64,000 nucleotides of DNA. Origin: JAKFVA01 sp046155225. Its GTDB lineage: Bacteria > Pseudomonadota > Gammaproteobacteria > Burkholderiales > Burkholderiaceae_C. Location of the stretch: assembly GCA_046155225.1 (NCBI GenBank), contig JBJXED010000039.1, positions 11,453-75,452 on the forward strand, read 5' to 3'. The translations under genes and the position numbers were made by a program. Each line of letters opens with the position of its first letter. Positions within the stretch are counted from its first letter, which is position 1. The notes under the pieces were generated by a model. That model was not told the DNA's origin and did no database searches. It was given only the letters and a program-made list of their open reading frames with translations. Shown here in pieces: positions 44,434 through 52,576 of the stretch.

Positions 44434-46359
44434 ATGGGCCAAGGTTTCGCCGCTCACCAAGACTCCGACGAAGGTGTGAACTTCGCCGAGAACCCTTGCA
44501 TCCATGACGTGGATGTCGGCCGCAGGCATGTCCTCAAGGCCAGCGCAGGGGCCGTCGCGTTGCTGATGGGCTCGCACGGCCTGGCCGCCGAGACCCGCCG
44601 AAGCAAACCGCTGGGCTTTACCGCTGTGCCCATTGGCAAAGCAGATACGTTGGTGGTGCCGCCTGAATATGAAGCGCAGGTGCTGTACCGCTGGGGCGAT
44701 GCGACGGGTATTTCCGGGAATGTCCCGACTTTTAAAACCGATGCTTCTAACACCTGGCAAGAGCAAACCCTGCAAGCCGGGATGCACCACGACGGCATCG
44801 AGTTTTTCTCATTGGGTAAAAGCACGCGCCACGGGCTGCTGGCTATCAACCACGAGTACACCGACGATGGTTTGCTGCATACCGACGGCATGAAAACCTG
44901 GACTGCTGAGAAAGTCAAAAAATCACAGGCGGCTCATGGCGTGAGTGTGATTGAAGTGGTGCAAGCTACGAATCAGCCCCAATGGCAAGTGGTGATGAAT
45001 TCCAAATACGCCAGACGCATTACCGCGGTTACGCCGATGCAGATGGCCGGCCCCGCTGCCGGGCATGCCCTGCTGCAAACCGCCGATGACCCAACGGGTC
45101 AGCGCGTGCTTGGCACGATCAATAACTGCGGCGCTGGCCAAACGCCCTGGGGCACCTACCTGACCTGTGAAGAAAACTGGAACGGCGTGTTTTCTGCCGC
45201 AGCCAAGCCGAGTGAAGATGAGCGCCGCTACGGCTTGCGCGCGTCGGGTGCCGGATACCGCTGGCATGAGTTTGATGCGCGATTTGATGTGCAAAAAACG
45301 CCCAATGAACCCAACCGGTTCGGCTGGGTGGTGGAAATTGACCCTATGGATGCCGCTCAAGTGCCCGTCAAGCGGACGGCCCTGGGACGCTTCAAACACG
45401 AAGGTGCCACCACCGTGCTGAGCAAAGACGGCAGGGCGGTGGTCTACATGGGTGATGATGAGCGGTTTGAGTACATCTACAAATTTATCAGCAGGGACAA
45501 GGTCAAACCCGGCGGTCTGAAGGCCAACCCGCAGTTGCTCGACAACGGCACTTTATACGTGGCGCGTTTTGACAGCAAAGGCTATGGCACTTGGTTGCCT
45601 TTGGTGCAGGGCCAGGGCGGCTTGACGGCGCAGGCCGGGTTCGCCAGCCAGGCCGAGGTGCTGATCCGTTGCCGCCAAGCGGCAGATGCGGTGGGCGCAA
45701 CCAAGATGGACCGGCCCGAGTGGATTGCCGTGCACCCGCAATCTGGGGAGGTGTACGTCACGCTGACCAATAACAGTCAGCGCGGGCAGCCGGGCAGGCA
45801 AGCCGTAGATGACGCCAATCCGCGCGCCGACAACATCATGGGCCACATTATTCGCTGGCGCGAAGGCGTTAGTGCAGCTGCGGATGCGGCGGCCATGGAG
45901 TTTCGCTGGATGCACTTTGCGTTGGCGGGTGACCCCGATGCCGAGAAAGCAGAGCATAAGGGCACGATCAAAGGCGATATCTACGGCAGCCCCGATGGTT
46001 TGCAGTTTGACGCCAGCGGCATGCTGTGGATTCAGACCGATATTTCCACCTCGGCCTTGGGCAAAGGCGCTTATAAAAATACCGGCAACAACATGATGCT
46101 GTGCGCTGACCCACAAACCGGGCAGACCAAACGCTTCATGACAGGCCCCGCAGGTTGTGAAGTGACTGGTGTGGTGTTCACGCCAGACCGCAAATCCTTG
46201 TTCATCAACATTCAGCATCCTGGTGAAACCGCCAGCGAGCGCGGCAACCCCGACAACCCGCAGAGCATCAGCCATTGGCCCGAAGGCCCTGCTGGCGGCA
46301 GGCCCCGCTCGGCGACGGTGGTTATTCGCCGCAAAGATGGCGGTGTGGTTGGGACCTAA
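44434..46359 (+). CDS. phoX: PhoX-family alkaline phosphatase (Tat-exported)
   Basis: A 641-residue secreted phosphatase of the PhoX family, calcium/iron-dependent enzymes that release phosphate from organic esters in the periplasm. A twin-arginine signal RRHVLKASAGAVALL lies at residues 30-44. Family blocks: the NHEYTDDGLL metal region, NNCGAGQTPWGTYLTCEENW, AVVYMGDDERFEYIYKF, ERPEWIAVHP-like DRPEWIAVHP, and the C-terminal GPAGCEVTGVVFTPDRKSLFINIQHPGE. It leads an apparent operon with the OlsB-, PlcP- and Agt-like genes and has a candidate Pho box upstream. Confidence 0.95.
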   Translation: MGQGFAAHQDSDEGVNFAENPCIHDVDVGRRHVLKASAGAVALLMGSHGLAAETRRSKPLGFTAVPIGKADTLVVPPEYEAQVLYRWGDATGISGNVPTFKTDASNTWQEQTLQAGMHHDGIEFFSLGKSTRHGLLAINHEYTDDGLLHTDGMKTWTAEKVKKSQAAHGVSVIEVVQATNQPQWQVVMNSKYARRITAVTPMQMAGPAAGHALLQTADDPTGQRVLGTINNCGAGQTPWGTYLTCEENWNGVFSAAAKPSEDERRYGLRASGAGYRWHEFDARFDVQKTPNEPNRFGWVVEIDPMDAAQVPVKRTALGRFKHEGATTVLSKDGRAVVYMGDDERFEYIYKFISRDKVKPGGLKANPQLLDNGTLYVARFDSKGYGTWLPLVQGQGGLTAQAGFASQAEVLIRCRQAADAVGATKMDRPEWIAVHPQSGEVYVTLTNNSQRGQPGRQAVDDANPRADNIMGHIIRWREGVSAAADAAAMEFRWMHFALAGDPDAEKAEHKGTIKGDIYGSPDGLQFDASGMLWIQTDISTSALGKGAYKNTGNNMMLCADPQTGQTKRFMTGPAGCEVTGVVFTPDRKSLFINIQHPGETASERGNPDNPQSISHWPEGPAGGRPRSATVVIRRKDGGVVGT

Positions 46360-46416
46360 TACCCAATTCTCAAGCGCAACAACCAACTATTGAATTCAAC
46401 GAGCCAGGAGTAAAAA

Positions 46417-47268
46417 ATGAAAGAACTGCCTAACCCGACGTTTCCTCTTTCTCCGGCAGCCATGCCAAGGGGGTCACTTCATCAAAGCGGCCACCACATC
46501 GATGCGCCTGTCGTTTCAAAAAGTGCACGTGGCATTCAGGTCACGTGGGCCCAGCATCTGGACGAAGTTCGTGAAGCGCAACGACTGAGGTTTGACGTTT
46601 TCGCCACCGAAATGGGTGCGCGCCTGTCCAGCCCCATGGCGGGCTATGACATTGACTTGTTTGACGATTACTGTGAGCATTTGTTGGTGCGTGATGAAAT
46701 GACGCACGAGGTTATTGGTACCTACCGCGTCCTCACACCAGCTCAGGCCAAGCGCGTTGGCAGTACTTACAGCGACACCGAATTTGACTTAACCCGGCTG
46801 CGCGCAATACGCTCGCGTATGGTCGAGTTGGGGCGCAGTTGTGTGCACCACGACCACCGCCACGGCGGTGTCATCATGGCGCTGTGGGGCGCGCTGTGCG
46901 AATTCATGACGCGCAACCAACTCGACATCATGATTGGCTGCGCCAGCATTCCAATGCAGCACAACGGCGTCAGTGGTGGGCATGCAGCTGCGAGTATCTG
47001 GCACCAACTGAGCAAAACCCATTTGTCAGCCATTGAATACCATGTCCTGCCGCGCTTGCCTTTGCCAGTGGACCGCTACAGCGATCTTCTGGAAGTGGAG
47101 CCGCCTGCGTTGATCAAAGGCTATTTGCGTTTGGGTGCCAAGGTGCTGGGGCCGCCGGCATGGGACCCTGATTTCAATACAGCGGATCTGCCTATGTTGA
47201 TGCGCATTGCCGACTTGCCGCCGCGCTATAAAAAGCATTTTCAAAGCCAGAAGTTGCAAGGGGCATGA
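46417..47268 (+). CDS. olsB: OlsB-like ornithine N-acyltransferase (GNAT/hemolysin-like)
   Basis: A 283-residue protein of the acyl-ACP-using GNAT subgroup (Acetyltransf_5). It matches OlsB proteins by EAQRLRFDVFATEMGARL, DDYCEHLLVRDEMTHEVIGTYRVL, MVELGRSCVHHDHRHGGVIMALWG and GCASIPM. OlsB attaches a 3-hydroxy fatty acid to ornithine, the first step to ornithine lipids, phosphorus-free membrane lipids often made in phosphate starvation. No olsA is next to it. An AGGAG ribosome site precedes ATG 46417; the stop overlaps the PlcP-like start (ATGATG). Substrate is inferred, not proven. Confidence 0.8.
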   Translation: MKELPNPTFPLSPAAMPRGSLHQSGHHIDAPVVSKSARGIQVTWAQHLDEVREAQRLRFDVFATEMGARLSSPMAGYDIDLFDDYCEHLLVRDEMTHEVIGTYRVLTPAQAKRVGSTYSDTEFDLTRLRAIRSRMVELGRSCVHHDHRHGGVIMALWGALCEFMTRNQLDIMIGCASIPMQHNGVSGGHAAASIWHQLSKTHLSAIEYHVLPRLPLPVDRYSDLLEVEPPALIKGYLRLGAKVLGPPAWDPDFNTADLPMLMRIADLPPRYKKHFQSQKLQGA

Positions 47269-48158
47269 TGCGCACAGCCTTCGACGCATTGACTTCAGGC
47301 CTGAAGGCTGACATCAGCACCGGTAGCGTTGCCGCGGCGCTAGGTGATGATCACCATGCCAATGACGAGGACGGTGAGGGCAAGCGTTTTCGCACGGTGT
47401 TTATTTCCGATCTGCATCTAGGCACGCCCGGATGTCAGGCGGTAGCGCTGCTGGACTTTCTCAAAACCCATCCCAGTGATTATTTGTATCTGGTTGGGGA
47501 CATCGTTGATGGTTGGCAGCTCCGCCGCAAATGGTTTTGGCCGCAAACGCACAACGACGTGGTGCAAAAGCTGCTTCGTCGCGCCCGCAAAGGCTGCACC
47601 GTGATCTATGTGCCTGGCAACCATGATGAATTTGCGCGCGGATTTTTGGGCCATCAGTTCGGCGGCATCGAAGTGGTCGAGGAAGCGGTTCACACCACGG
47701 CCGATGGCCGCAAATTATGGGTCATACACGGCGATTATTTTGACGGTGTGATCCAGTGCGCAAAATGGCTGGCCTATTTGGGTGACAACGCGTACGAATT
47801 CACGTTGAAGGTCAACCGCCACCTTAACAATTTGCGTGGCCGCTTGGGCCTGCCCTATTGGTCGCTTTCGGCGTATCTGAAACAAAAAGTCAAGATGGCG
47901 CTGAATTACGTGACTGACTTTGAAGTGGCGGTTGCCAATGAAGCCCGAAAGCGCGGCCACCAAGGGGTGGTGTGCGGCCATATCCACCGCGCCGAAATCC
48001 GCGACATCAACGGCGTGCTGTACTGCAACGACGGTGACTGGGTGGAGAGCCGCACGGCACTGGTCGAACACTTTGACGGCCGCCTTGAACTGCTCGAATG
48101 GGCAGCCCACCTTGAAACCACCAGCCAACGAATAGAACAAAAAATGGTCCCCGCATGA
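47265..48158 (+). CDS. plcP: PlcP-like metallophosphoesterase (phospholipase C type)
   Basis: A 297-residue calcineurin-like phosphoesterase with the LpxH-like motif series FISDLHLG, LVGDIVDGW, VPGNHDEF, WVIHGDYFDG and VVCGHIHRAEI. True LpxH proteins are shorter (about 240). The N-terminal extension, the neighbour glycosyltransferase and the phoX/olsB context match PlcP, the phospholipase C that removes headgroups from phosphatidylcholine/PE under phosphate stress in Sinorhizobium and marine bacteria. It would supply diacylglycerol to the next gene product. Start-stop overlaps on both sides (ATGA). UDP-diacylglucosamine hydrolase is the alternative. Confidence 0.75.
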   Translation: MMRTAFDALTSGLKADISTGSVAAALGDDHHANDEDGEGKRFRTVFISDLHLGTPGCQAVALLDFLKTHPSDYLYLVGDIVDGWQLRRKWFWPQTHNDVVQKLLRRARKGCTVIYVPGNHDEFARGFLGHQFGGIEVVEEAVHTTADGRKLWVIHGDYFDGVIQCAKWLAYLGDNAYEFTLKVNRHLNNLRGRLGLPYWSLSAYLKQKVKMALNYVTDFEVAVANEARKRGHQGVVCGHIHRAEIRDINGVLYCNDGDWVESRTALVEHFDGRLELLEWAAHLETTSQRIEQKMVPA

Positions 48159-49243
48159 AAATCGCTTTGGTCACTGACGCATGGCGTCCGCAAGTCAATG
48201 GTGTCGTCACGACCCTGGTTGAACTCGTCAGGGATCTGACACAGCTCGGGCATCAGATTGAAGTTATTCAGCCAAGTCAGTTCAAGACCAGGCCTTGCCC
48301 AGGCTACGCTGGCATTGATTTGGCGGTGCGTCCGAAAAAAGCGTTGACGCGCATGCTGGATGAGTTTCAACCAGAGGCCATCCACATAGCCACCGAAGGC
48401 CCGCTGGGTTGGGCCGCGCGCAGTTATTGCCAGAAAAACAAGCTGGCCTTCACCACGGCGTTCCACACCAAATTTCCTGACATCTTGCATGCCGCGCTGA
48501 AAATTCCTTTGTCGTGGAGCTATGCCCTGTTCCGGTATTTTCACCGGCCTTCGTCGGGCGTCATGGTGCCTACCTTGGGTATTTTGCAGATGCTCAAGGA
48601 ACGCGGTTTTATCAATCTGCGCGAGTGGACGCATGGCGTTGACACGCATCTGTTTGAATACCAAAGTGAGCCGCGGGTGTATGAGCCACTGGGCGTGTTG
48701 TCGCGCCCGGTGTCACTCTTTGTCGGAAGGCTGTCGTATGAGAAAAATATCGAGGCCTACCTCAACCTGGACTTGCCTGGCACCAAAGTGGTCTGCGGCG
48801 TCGGTCCGCTGGAGGCCGACTTGAAACAGCGTTTCCCGCATATCAAATGGATCGGCATTTTGAGCCGCAGCGAAATTGCCAAGCTGTTTTCGGCGGCCGA
48901 TGTTTTTGTATTTCCAAGCCGGTCAGAGACTTTTGGCTTGGTCATGCTGGAAGCCATGGCGTGCGGCACACCGGTGGCGGCCTACCCGGTTGACGGCCCT
49001 CTGGAAGTGCTGGGCAAGCCCGGATCGGCCGACCCGCTGGCCAGCCACGGCGGTGTGATGCACACGGATTTGCTGCAAGCTACGTACAGCGCGCTTACCG
49101 TACCCCGGCATGAGGCCCGGGCCCGGGCCATGGACTTCACCTGGGCGCACGCCAGCCGGGTTTTTCTGGATCACCTGGTCCCGGCCAAGAAGGGCGGCGC
49201 CCATGCTAATCTACAGGCCATCTCCAATCCGCTCATGCCTTGA
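48155..49243 (+). CDS. GT4-family glycosyltransferase, Agt-like (glycolipid synthesis)
   Basis: A 362-residue retaining GT-B glycosyltransferase. The N-terminal TDAWRPQVNGVVTTLVEL and HIATEGPLGWAAR define this GT4 subgroup; the C-terminal donor-site motif is FPSRSETFGLVMLEAMACGTPV (E-x7-E). Similar genes are paired with plcP in bacteria that replace phospholipids with glycosylated diacylglycerol under phosphate limitation. The ATG overlaps the PlcP-like stop (ATGA), so the two are probably made together. Sugar donor (glucose, glucuronate, mannose) is not predictable from motifs alone. Confidence 0.8.
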   Translation: MKIALVTDAWRPQVNGVVTTLVELVRDLTQLGHQIEVIQPSQFKTRPCPGYAGIDLAVRPKKALTRMLDEFQPEAIHIATEGPLGWAARSYCQKNKLAFTTAFHTKFPDILHAALKIPLSWSYALFRYFHRPSSGVMVPTLGILQMLKERGFINLREWTHGVDTHLFEYQSEPRVYEPLGVLSRPVSLFVGRLSYEKNIEAYLNLDLPGTKVVCGVGPLEADLKQRFPHIKWIGILSRSEIAKLFSAADVFVFPSRSETFGLVMLEAMACGTPVAAYPVDGPLEVLGKPGSADPLASHGGVMHTDLLQATYSALTVPRHEARARAMDFTWAHASRVFLDHLVPAKKGGAHANLQAISNPLMP

Positions 49244-49299
49244 AGGCCGTTTGAGCTGTGTTGGACTTGCGCCCCTTCAACAACTGCTCTGATTTTCTA

Positions 49300-51423
49300 A
49301 TGTCCGAACTTGCTGCCCCGCCGCAGTTACTTGTACCTCCGGACGCGCTGACGCCCTTTCCGTTTCTGGACCGCGACCACAGCATTCTGATTTTCAACCA
49401 CCGCGTGCTTGAGTTAGCGCGGCGTCCCAGCGTACCGCTGCTCGAACGCCTGCGCTACTTGTGCATCGTGTCAGCCAACCTCGACGAGTTTTTTGAGGTC
49501 CGCGCCGAACCGCACCTCTCGGCGCAGCAAAATCCGGATGACAAGGGTCTCTACAACCTGGCTACCTTACAGGCCTTGTCGCGCACGGCGCACGCGCTGG
49601 TAGAGAGCCAATACGCGCTCTACAACGACGAACTTCTGCCGACCTTTGCCCGCCACGGTATCCGCATCGTGGCGCACAGTGAGCGCAGCCCGGCCCAACT
49701 GCGCTGGGTGGCAGAGTACTTTGAGCGCGAGGTGAAACCCTTGCTTATACCGGTGGGTTTGGATCCGGCGCATCCATTTCCGCAAGTGGCGAACAAGTCG
49801 CTCAATTTTGTGGTGCACTTGGGCGGGCAGGATGCTTTTGGTCGCGAGAACGACATCGCGATTGTCAAAGTACCCCGGGTTTTGCCGCGCTTGATCCGCT
49901 TGCCGGCCAAGGTTTCGGGAGATCAAACTGTCTTTGTGTCTCTCTCCAGCGTGATTCGCGCGCACCTGGTTGACTTGTTCCCGGGCCGCCAAGTGGGGCA
50001 ATTTTCACAATTCCGGGTGACGCGCCATTCGGATTTGGCGGTAGATGAAGACGACGTACAAAACTTGCGCACCGCCTTGCGCCAAGGCTTGCAGCACCGC
50101 CATTACGGCCAGGCCGTGCGGCTCGAGGTCTCGGCGGGTTGTTCAGACTACCTGGTGAATTTTCTGCTTAAGCAATTTGAGCTGCCCGAGCTGGCTTTGT
50201 ACCGGGTGGCGGGGCCGGTGAATCTGGCGCGCTTGACGCAGCTGATTGACCTGGTCGACGAACCCGCCTTGAGCTTCCCGAATTACAAGGCGTCTTATCC
50301 CAAGCAATTGACACAAGGCCAATCTTTTTTTGAAAAGCTCAAACAAGGTGATGTGCTGATTCATCAGCCGTTCGAGAGTTTTGACGGTGTCCTGGCTTTT
50401 TTGCGCGAGGCCGTGCACGACCCGAAGGTTTTTGCCATCAAGCAAACCATTTATCGCACCGGTGCCGATTCGGCCTTGATGGAACTGCTGCGCGAAGCCG
50501 TGCGCCGCGGCAAGGAAGTGATGGTGGTGGTCGAGCTCAAGGCCCGTTTTGATGAAGAGGCCAATATCAACTGGGCCGAGGCGCTGGAGTCGATTGGCGC
50601 GCAAGTGGTCTACGGCGTGGTGGGGCTGAAGACGCACGCCAAAATGCTGCTGGTCACCCGCAAAGAAGGCAAGCACTTTGTGCGCTATGCCCATTTGTCC
50701 ACTGGCAATTACAACCCGCGCACCGCGCGCCTGTACACCGACCTGAGCCATCTGACGGCCGACCCGGCGCTCACCTCGGACGTGGAGCAGGTTTTTGTTC
50801 ACCTGGCCAGCCAAGGCCGCTTGCCCAAGCTGAACCGGCTGTGGGTCGCGCCGTTCGACTTGCACAGCCGCTTGATCGAGAAAATTGCGCAACTGGCAGA
50901 GACTGCCCGCGCGGGCAAGCCAGCCCGCATCGTCGCCAAAATGAACGCCTTGACCGACGAAGCGCTGGTGCGCGCGCTGATCGATGCGGGCCAGGGTGGC
51001 GTAAAGATTGATTTGATCGTGCGCGGTGCCTGCATTTTGCCGGCCCAGCTTGCGGGTGTGACGCAAAACATTGCCGTCCGCTCCATCGTCGGGCGTTTTC
51101 TGGAGCACTCGCGAATCTTTTATTTCAGCACGGGCAACAAGGAAAGCGTCTATTTGTCCAGCGCCGACTGGATGAGCCGAAACATGCTACGCCGCATAGA
51201 GCTGGCCTGGCCAGTGACCGACGAGACACTCAAACGCCGCATCGTTGACGAATGTCTGGTGCCTTATTTGCATGACGGCCTGGATGCTTGGACGCTGCAG
51301 CCCGATGGCACCTATGCCACCGTCAGCGGCATGCAAAAGCCAAGCGGCTACAGCGCGCAGGCTGCGCTGATGAAGCGCTACGGCGTTGTACCTGCTTCCC
51401 CCATGGACTCGACATGGATTTGA
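49300..51423 (+). CDS. ppk: polyphosphate kinase 1
   Basis: A 707-residue membrane-associated enzyme that polymerises ATP gamma-phosphate into polyphosphate and can run in reverse. N domain: FNHRVLELA, RLRYLCIVSANLDEFFEVR; catalytic region: FAIKQTIYRTGADSALMELL, VVELKARFDEEANINWAE, the autophosphorylated His in GLKTHAKMLLV, and HLSTGNYNPRTARLYTDL. The ATG at 49300 is preferred to GTG 49258. It follows the glycosyltransferase by 56 bp and overlaps sixA by 10 bp. Confidence 0.97.
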   Translation: MSELAAPPQLLVPPDALTPFPFLDRDHSILIFNHRVLELARRPSVPLLERLRYLCIVSANLDEFFEVRAEPHLSAQQNPDDKGLYNLATLQALSRTAHALVESQYALYNDELLPTFARHGIRIVAHSERSPAQLRWVAEYFEREVKPLLIPVGLDPAHPFPQVANKSLNFVVHLGGQDAFGRENDIAIVKVPRVLPRLIRLPAKVSGDQTVFVSLSSVIRAHLVDLFPGRQVGQFSQFRVTRHSDLAVDEDDVQNLRTALRQGLQHRHYGQAVRLEVSAGCSDYLVNFLLKQFELPELALYRVAGPVNLARLTQLIDLVDEPALSFPNYKASYPKQLTQGQSFFEKLKQGDVLIHQPFESFDGVLAFLREAVHDPKVFAIKQTIYRTGADSALMELLREAVRRGKEVMVVVELKARFDEEANINWAEALESIGAQVVYGVVGLKTHAKMLLVTRKEGKHFVRYAHLSTGNYNPRTARLYTDLSHLTADPALTSDVEQVFVHLASQGRLPKLNRLWVAPFDLHSRLIEKIAQLAETARAGKPARIVAKMNALTDEALVRALIDAGQGGVKIDLIVRGACILPAQLAGVTQNIAVRSIVGRFLEHSRIFYFSTGNKESVYLSSADWMSRNMLRRIELAWPVTDETLKRRIVDECLVPYLHDGLDAWTLQPDGTYATVSGMQKPSGYSAQAALMKRYGVVPASPMDSTWI

Positions 51424-51875
51424 TCCTGTGGCGCCATGCCGAAGCCGAGGAGTGGGCCGAAGGCTGCATTGATATGGAGCGTTCGCTCACTGTGCGCGGT
51501 GAAAAACAAGCCGCCAGAATGGCCATCTGGCTGGATCGGCAGCTGCCCGAGGGTGCGCGGATTGTGGCCAGCCCGGCGCGCCGCACCGAGCAGACCGTGA
51601 TCACGCTGGGTCGCAAATACAAACTCCGGCCAGAGATTGCGCCCGACGCAACGGTCGATCAACTGCTGGAGCTGGCGCAATGGCCCGACAGCCGAAGCGC
51701 CGTGCTGGTGGTAGGTCACCAGCCAACAATCGGCCAAGCCATTGCGCGTTTGCTCAACTTGGCCGAGGCGGACTTCCCGGTTAAAAAAGGCGTGGTGTGG
51801 TGGCTGCGCAGCCGGGACCGTGACGGCGAAAACCAAACGGTGGTGATTACCGTGCAGTCACCTGAATTTTTATAG
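51414..51875 (+). CDS. sixA: SixA-type phosphohistidine phosphatase
   Basis: A 153-residue histidine-phosphatase-superfamily protein. The phospho-accepting His is in LILWRHAEAEEW, with the second arginine block SPARRTEQTV and the second His in VLVVGHQPTIGQAI. SixA in E. coli dephosphorylates phosphohistidine of NPr/ArcB. It overlaps the ppk 3' end; PPK1 works through phosphohistidine, which makes the pairing suggestive, but no functional link is shown. Confidence 0.92.
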   Translation: MDLILWRHAEAEEWAEGCIDMERSLTVRGEKQAARMAIWLDRQLPEGARIVASPARRTEQTVITLGRKYKLRPEIAPDATVDQLLELAQWPDSRSAVLVVGHQPTIGQAIARLLNLAEADFPVKKGVVWWLRSRDRDGENQTVVITVQSPEFL

Positions 51876-51903
51876 CCAAGCGGCGGAATAGCCTAACTTC
51901 CGG

Positions 51904-51990
51904 TTTTCAAAATTGATAGCGCTATAGGCAGTATTTACTTTGGCTAGAGGCCATTTTTACTTAAAAATTACCTAGAAAAGCGCTTTTTAG
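51904..51990 (-). repeat. dispersed repeat, copy F
   Basis: TTTTCAAAATTGATAGCGC, then TTTACTTTGGCTAGAGGCC, with an extension CCTAGAAAAGCGCTTTTTAGG containing an inverted repeat (AAAAGCGCTTTT). One of the best copies; intergenic between sixA and the next gene, in the opposite orientation to copies A-E. Confidence 0.75.
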
Positions 51991-52041
51991 GCATTGCCTG
52001 ACCCTGTCGCGGCATGGCCAGGCAGGGCGGAGACGAAGCCT

Positions 52042-52470
52042 TTAGTGGACCGCTGCTGCGGCGCTAGGCCGACCGGTTTTGATGGTCGGCACGGCTTTCA
52101 GCGAGGCCAAAAACGCCGTGTCCGACATGGCTGCCAGGGCTTTGATGCCCGCACGCAGGGTTTCGCTTTTCTTGACCGGGTGGGCCAGTTTTGCTGCCCG
52201 TTCTTTGAGTTGCTCCAGAACGGCGTATTCGGCCTTTGGAATGGTGAAGCTGTCACGCACCAGTTTCGGTTTTTTCGATTTTTCCAGTTTCGCAGGAGTG
52301 CTTTTTGCCACTGTTTTGGCAACAGACGGCTGGGCAGCCGGTTTGGCGAGTGACGCGCTGGTGCTGCGGGTTGCGGCGGTCTTTTTGGTTGAAGCTACTT
52401 TGTTTGGTACTGCGGCAGCGGTCGCAGGTTTGGATGGCTTAGCGTTTTTGGTTGCAGCTGAAGTTACCAT
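52042..52470 (-). CDS. Ala/Lys-rich protein with ribbon-helix-helix-like C-terminus
   Basis: A 142-residue basic protein. Residues 1-72 are low-complexity Ala/Lys/Thr/Pro resembling histone H1-like tails (KKTAATRST, KSTPAKLEKSKKPK). The rest, RDSFTIPKAEYAVLEQLKER and VKKSETLRAGIKAL, follows the strand-helix-helix pattern of ribbon-helix-helix DNA-binding domains. A nucleoid or DNA-binding role is therefore likely but unproven. Start at ATG 52470 with GGAGATTCCC upstream. It lies between sixA and ppx, downstream of ppx on the same strand. Confidence 0.7.
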   Translation of the reverse strand: MVTSAATKNAKPSKPATAAAVPNKVASTKKTAATRSTSASLAKPAAQPSVAKTVAKSTPAKLEKSKKPKLVRDSFTIPKAEYAVLEQLKERAAKLAHPVKKSETLRAGIKALAAMSDTAFLASLKAVPTIKTGRPSAAAAVH

Positions 52471-52576
52471 GGGAATCTCCTTTGTAAACGGTTTATACAG
52501 TTTACTTCTTTTGCAGAGGCTTGTGCAAGCCCTTGCTGCAGGAGGTTCAAGGGGGCGGGCTGTCAATCGGGCGAGT

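Noticed and set aside
51884..51902. GCCTAAC after sixA
   Set aside because: Single box with no partner; next to a dispersed repeat, not an integron.
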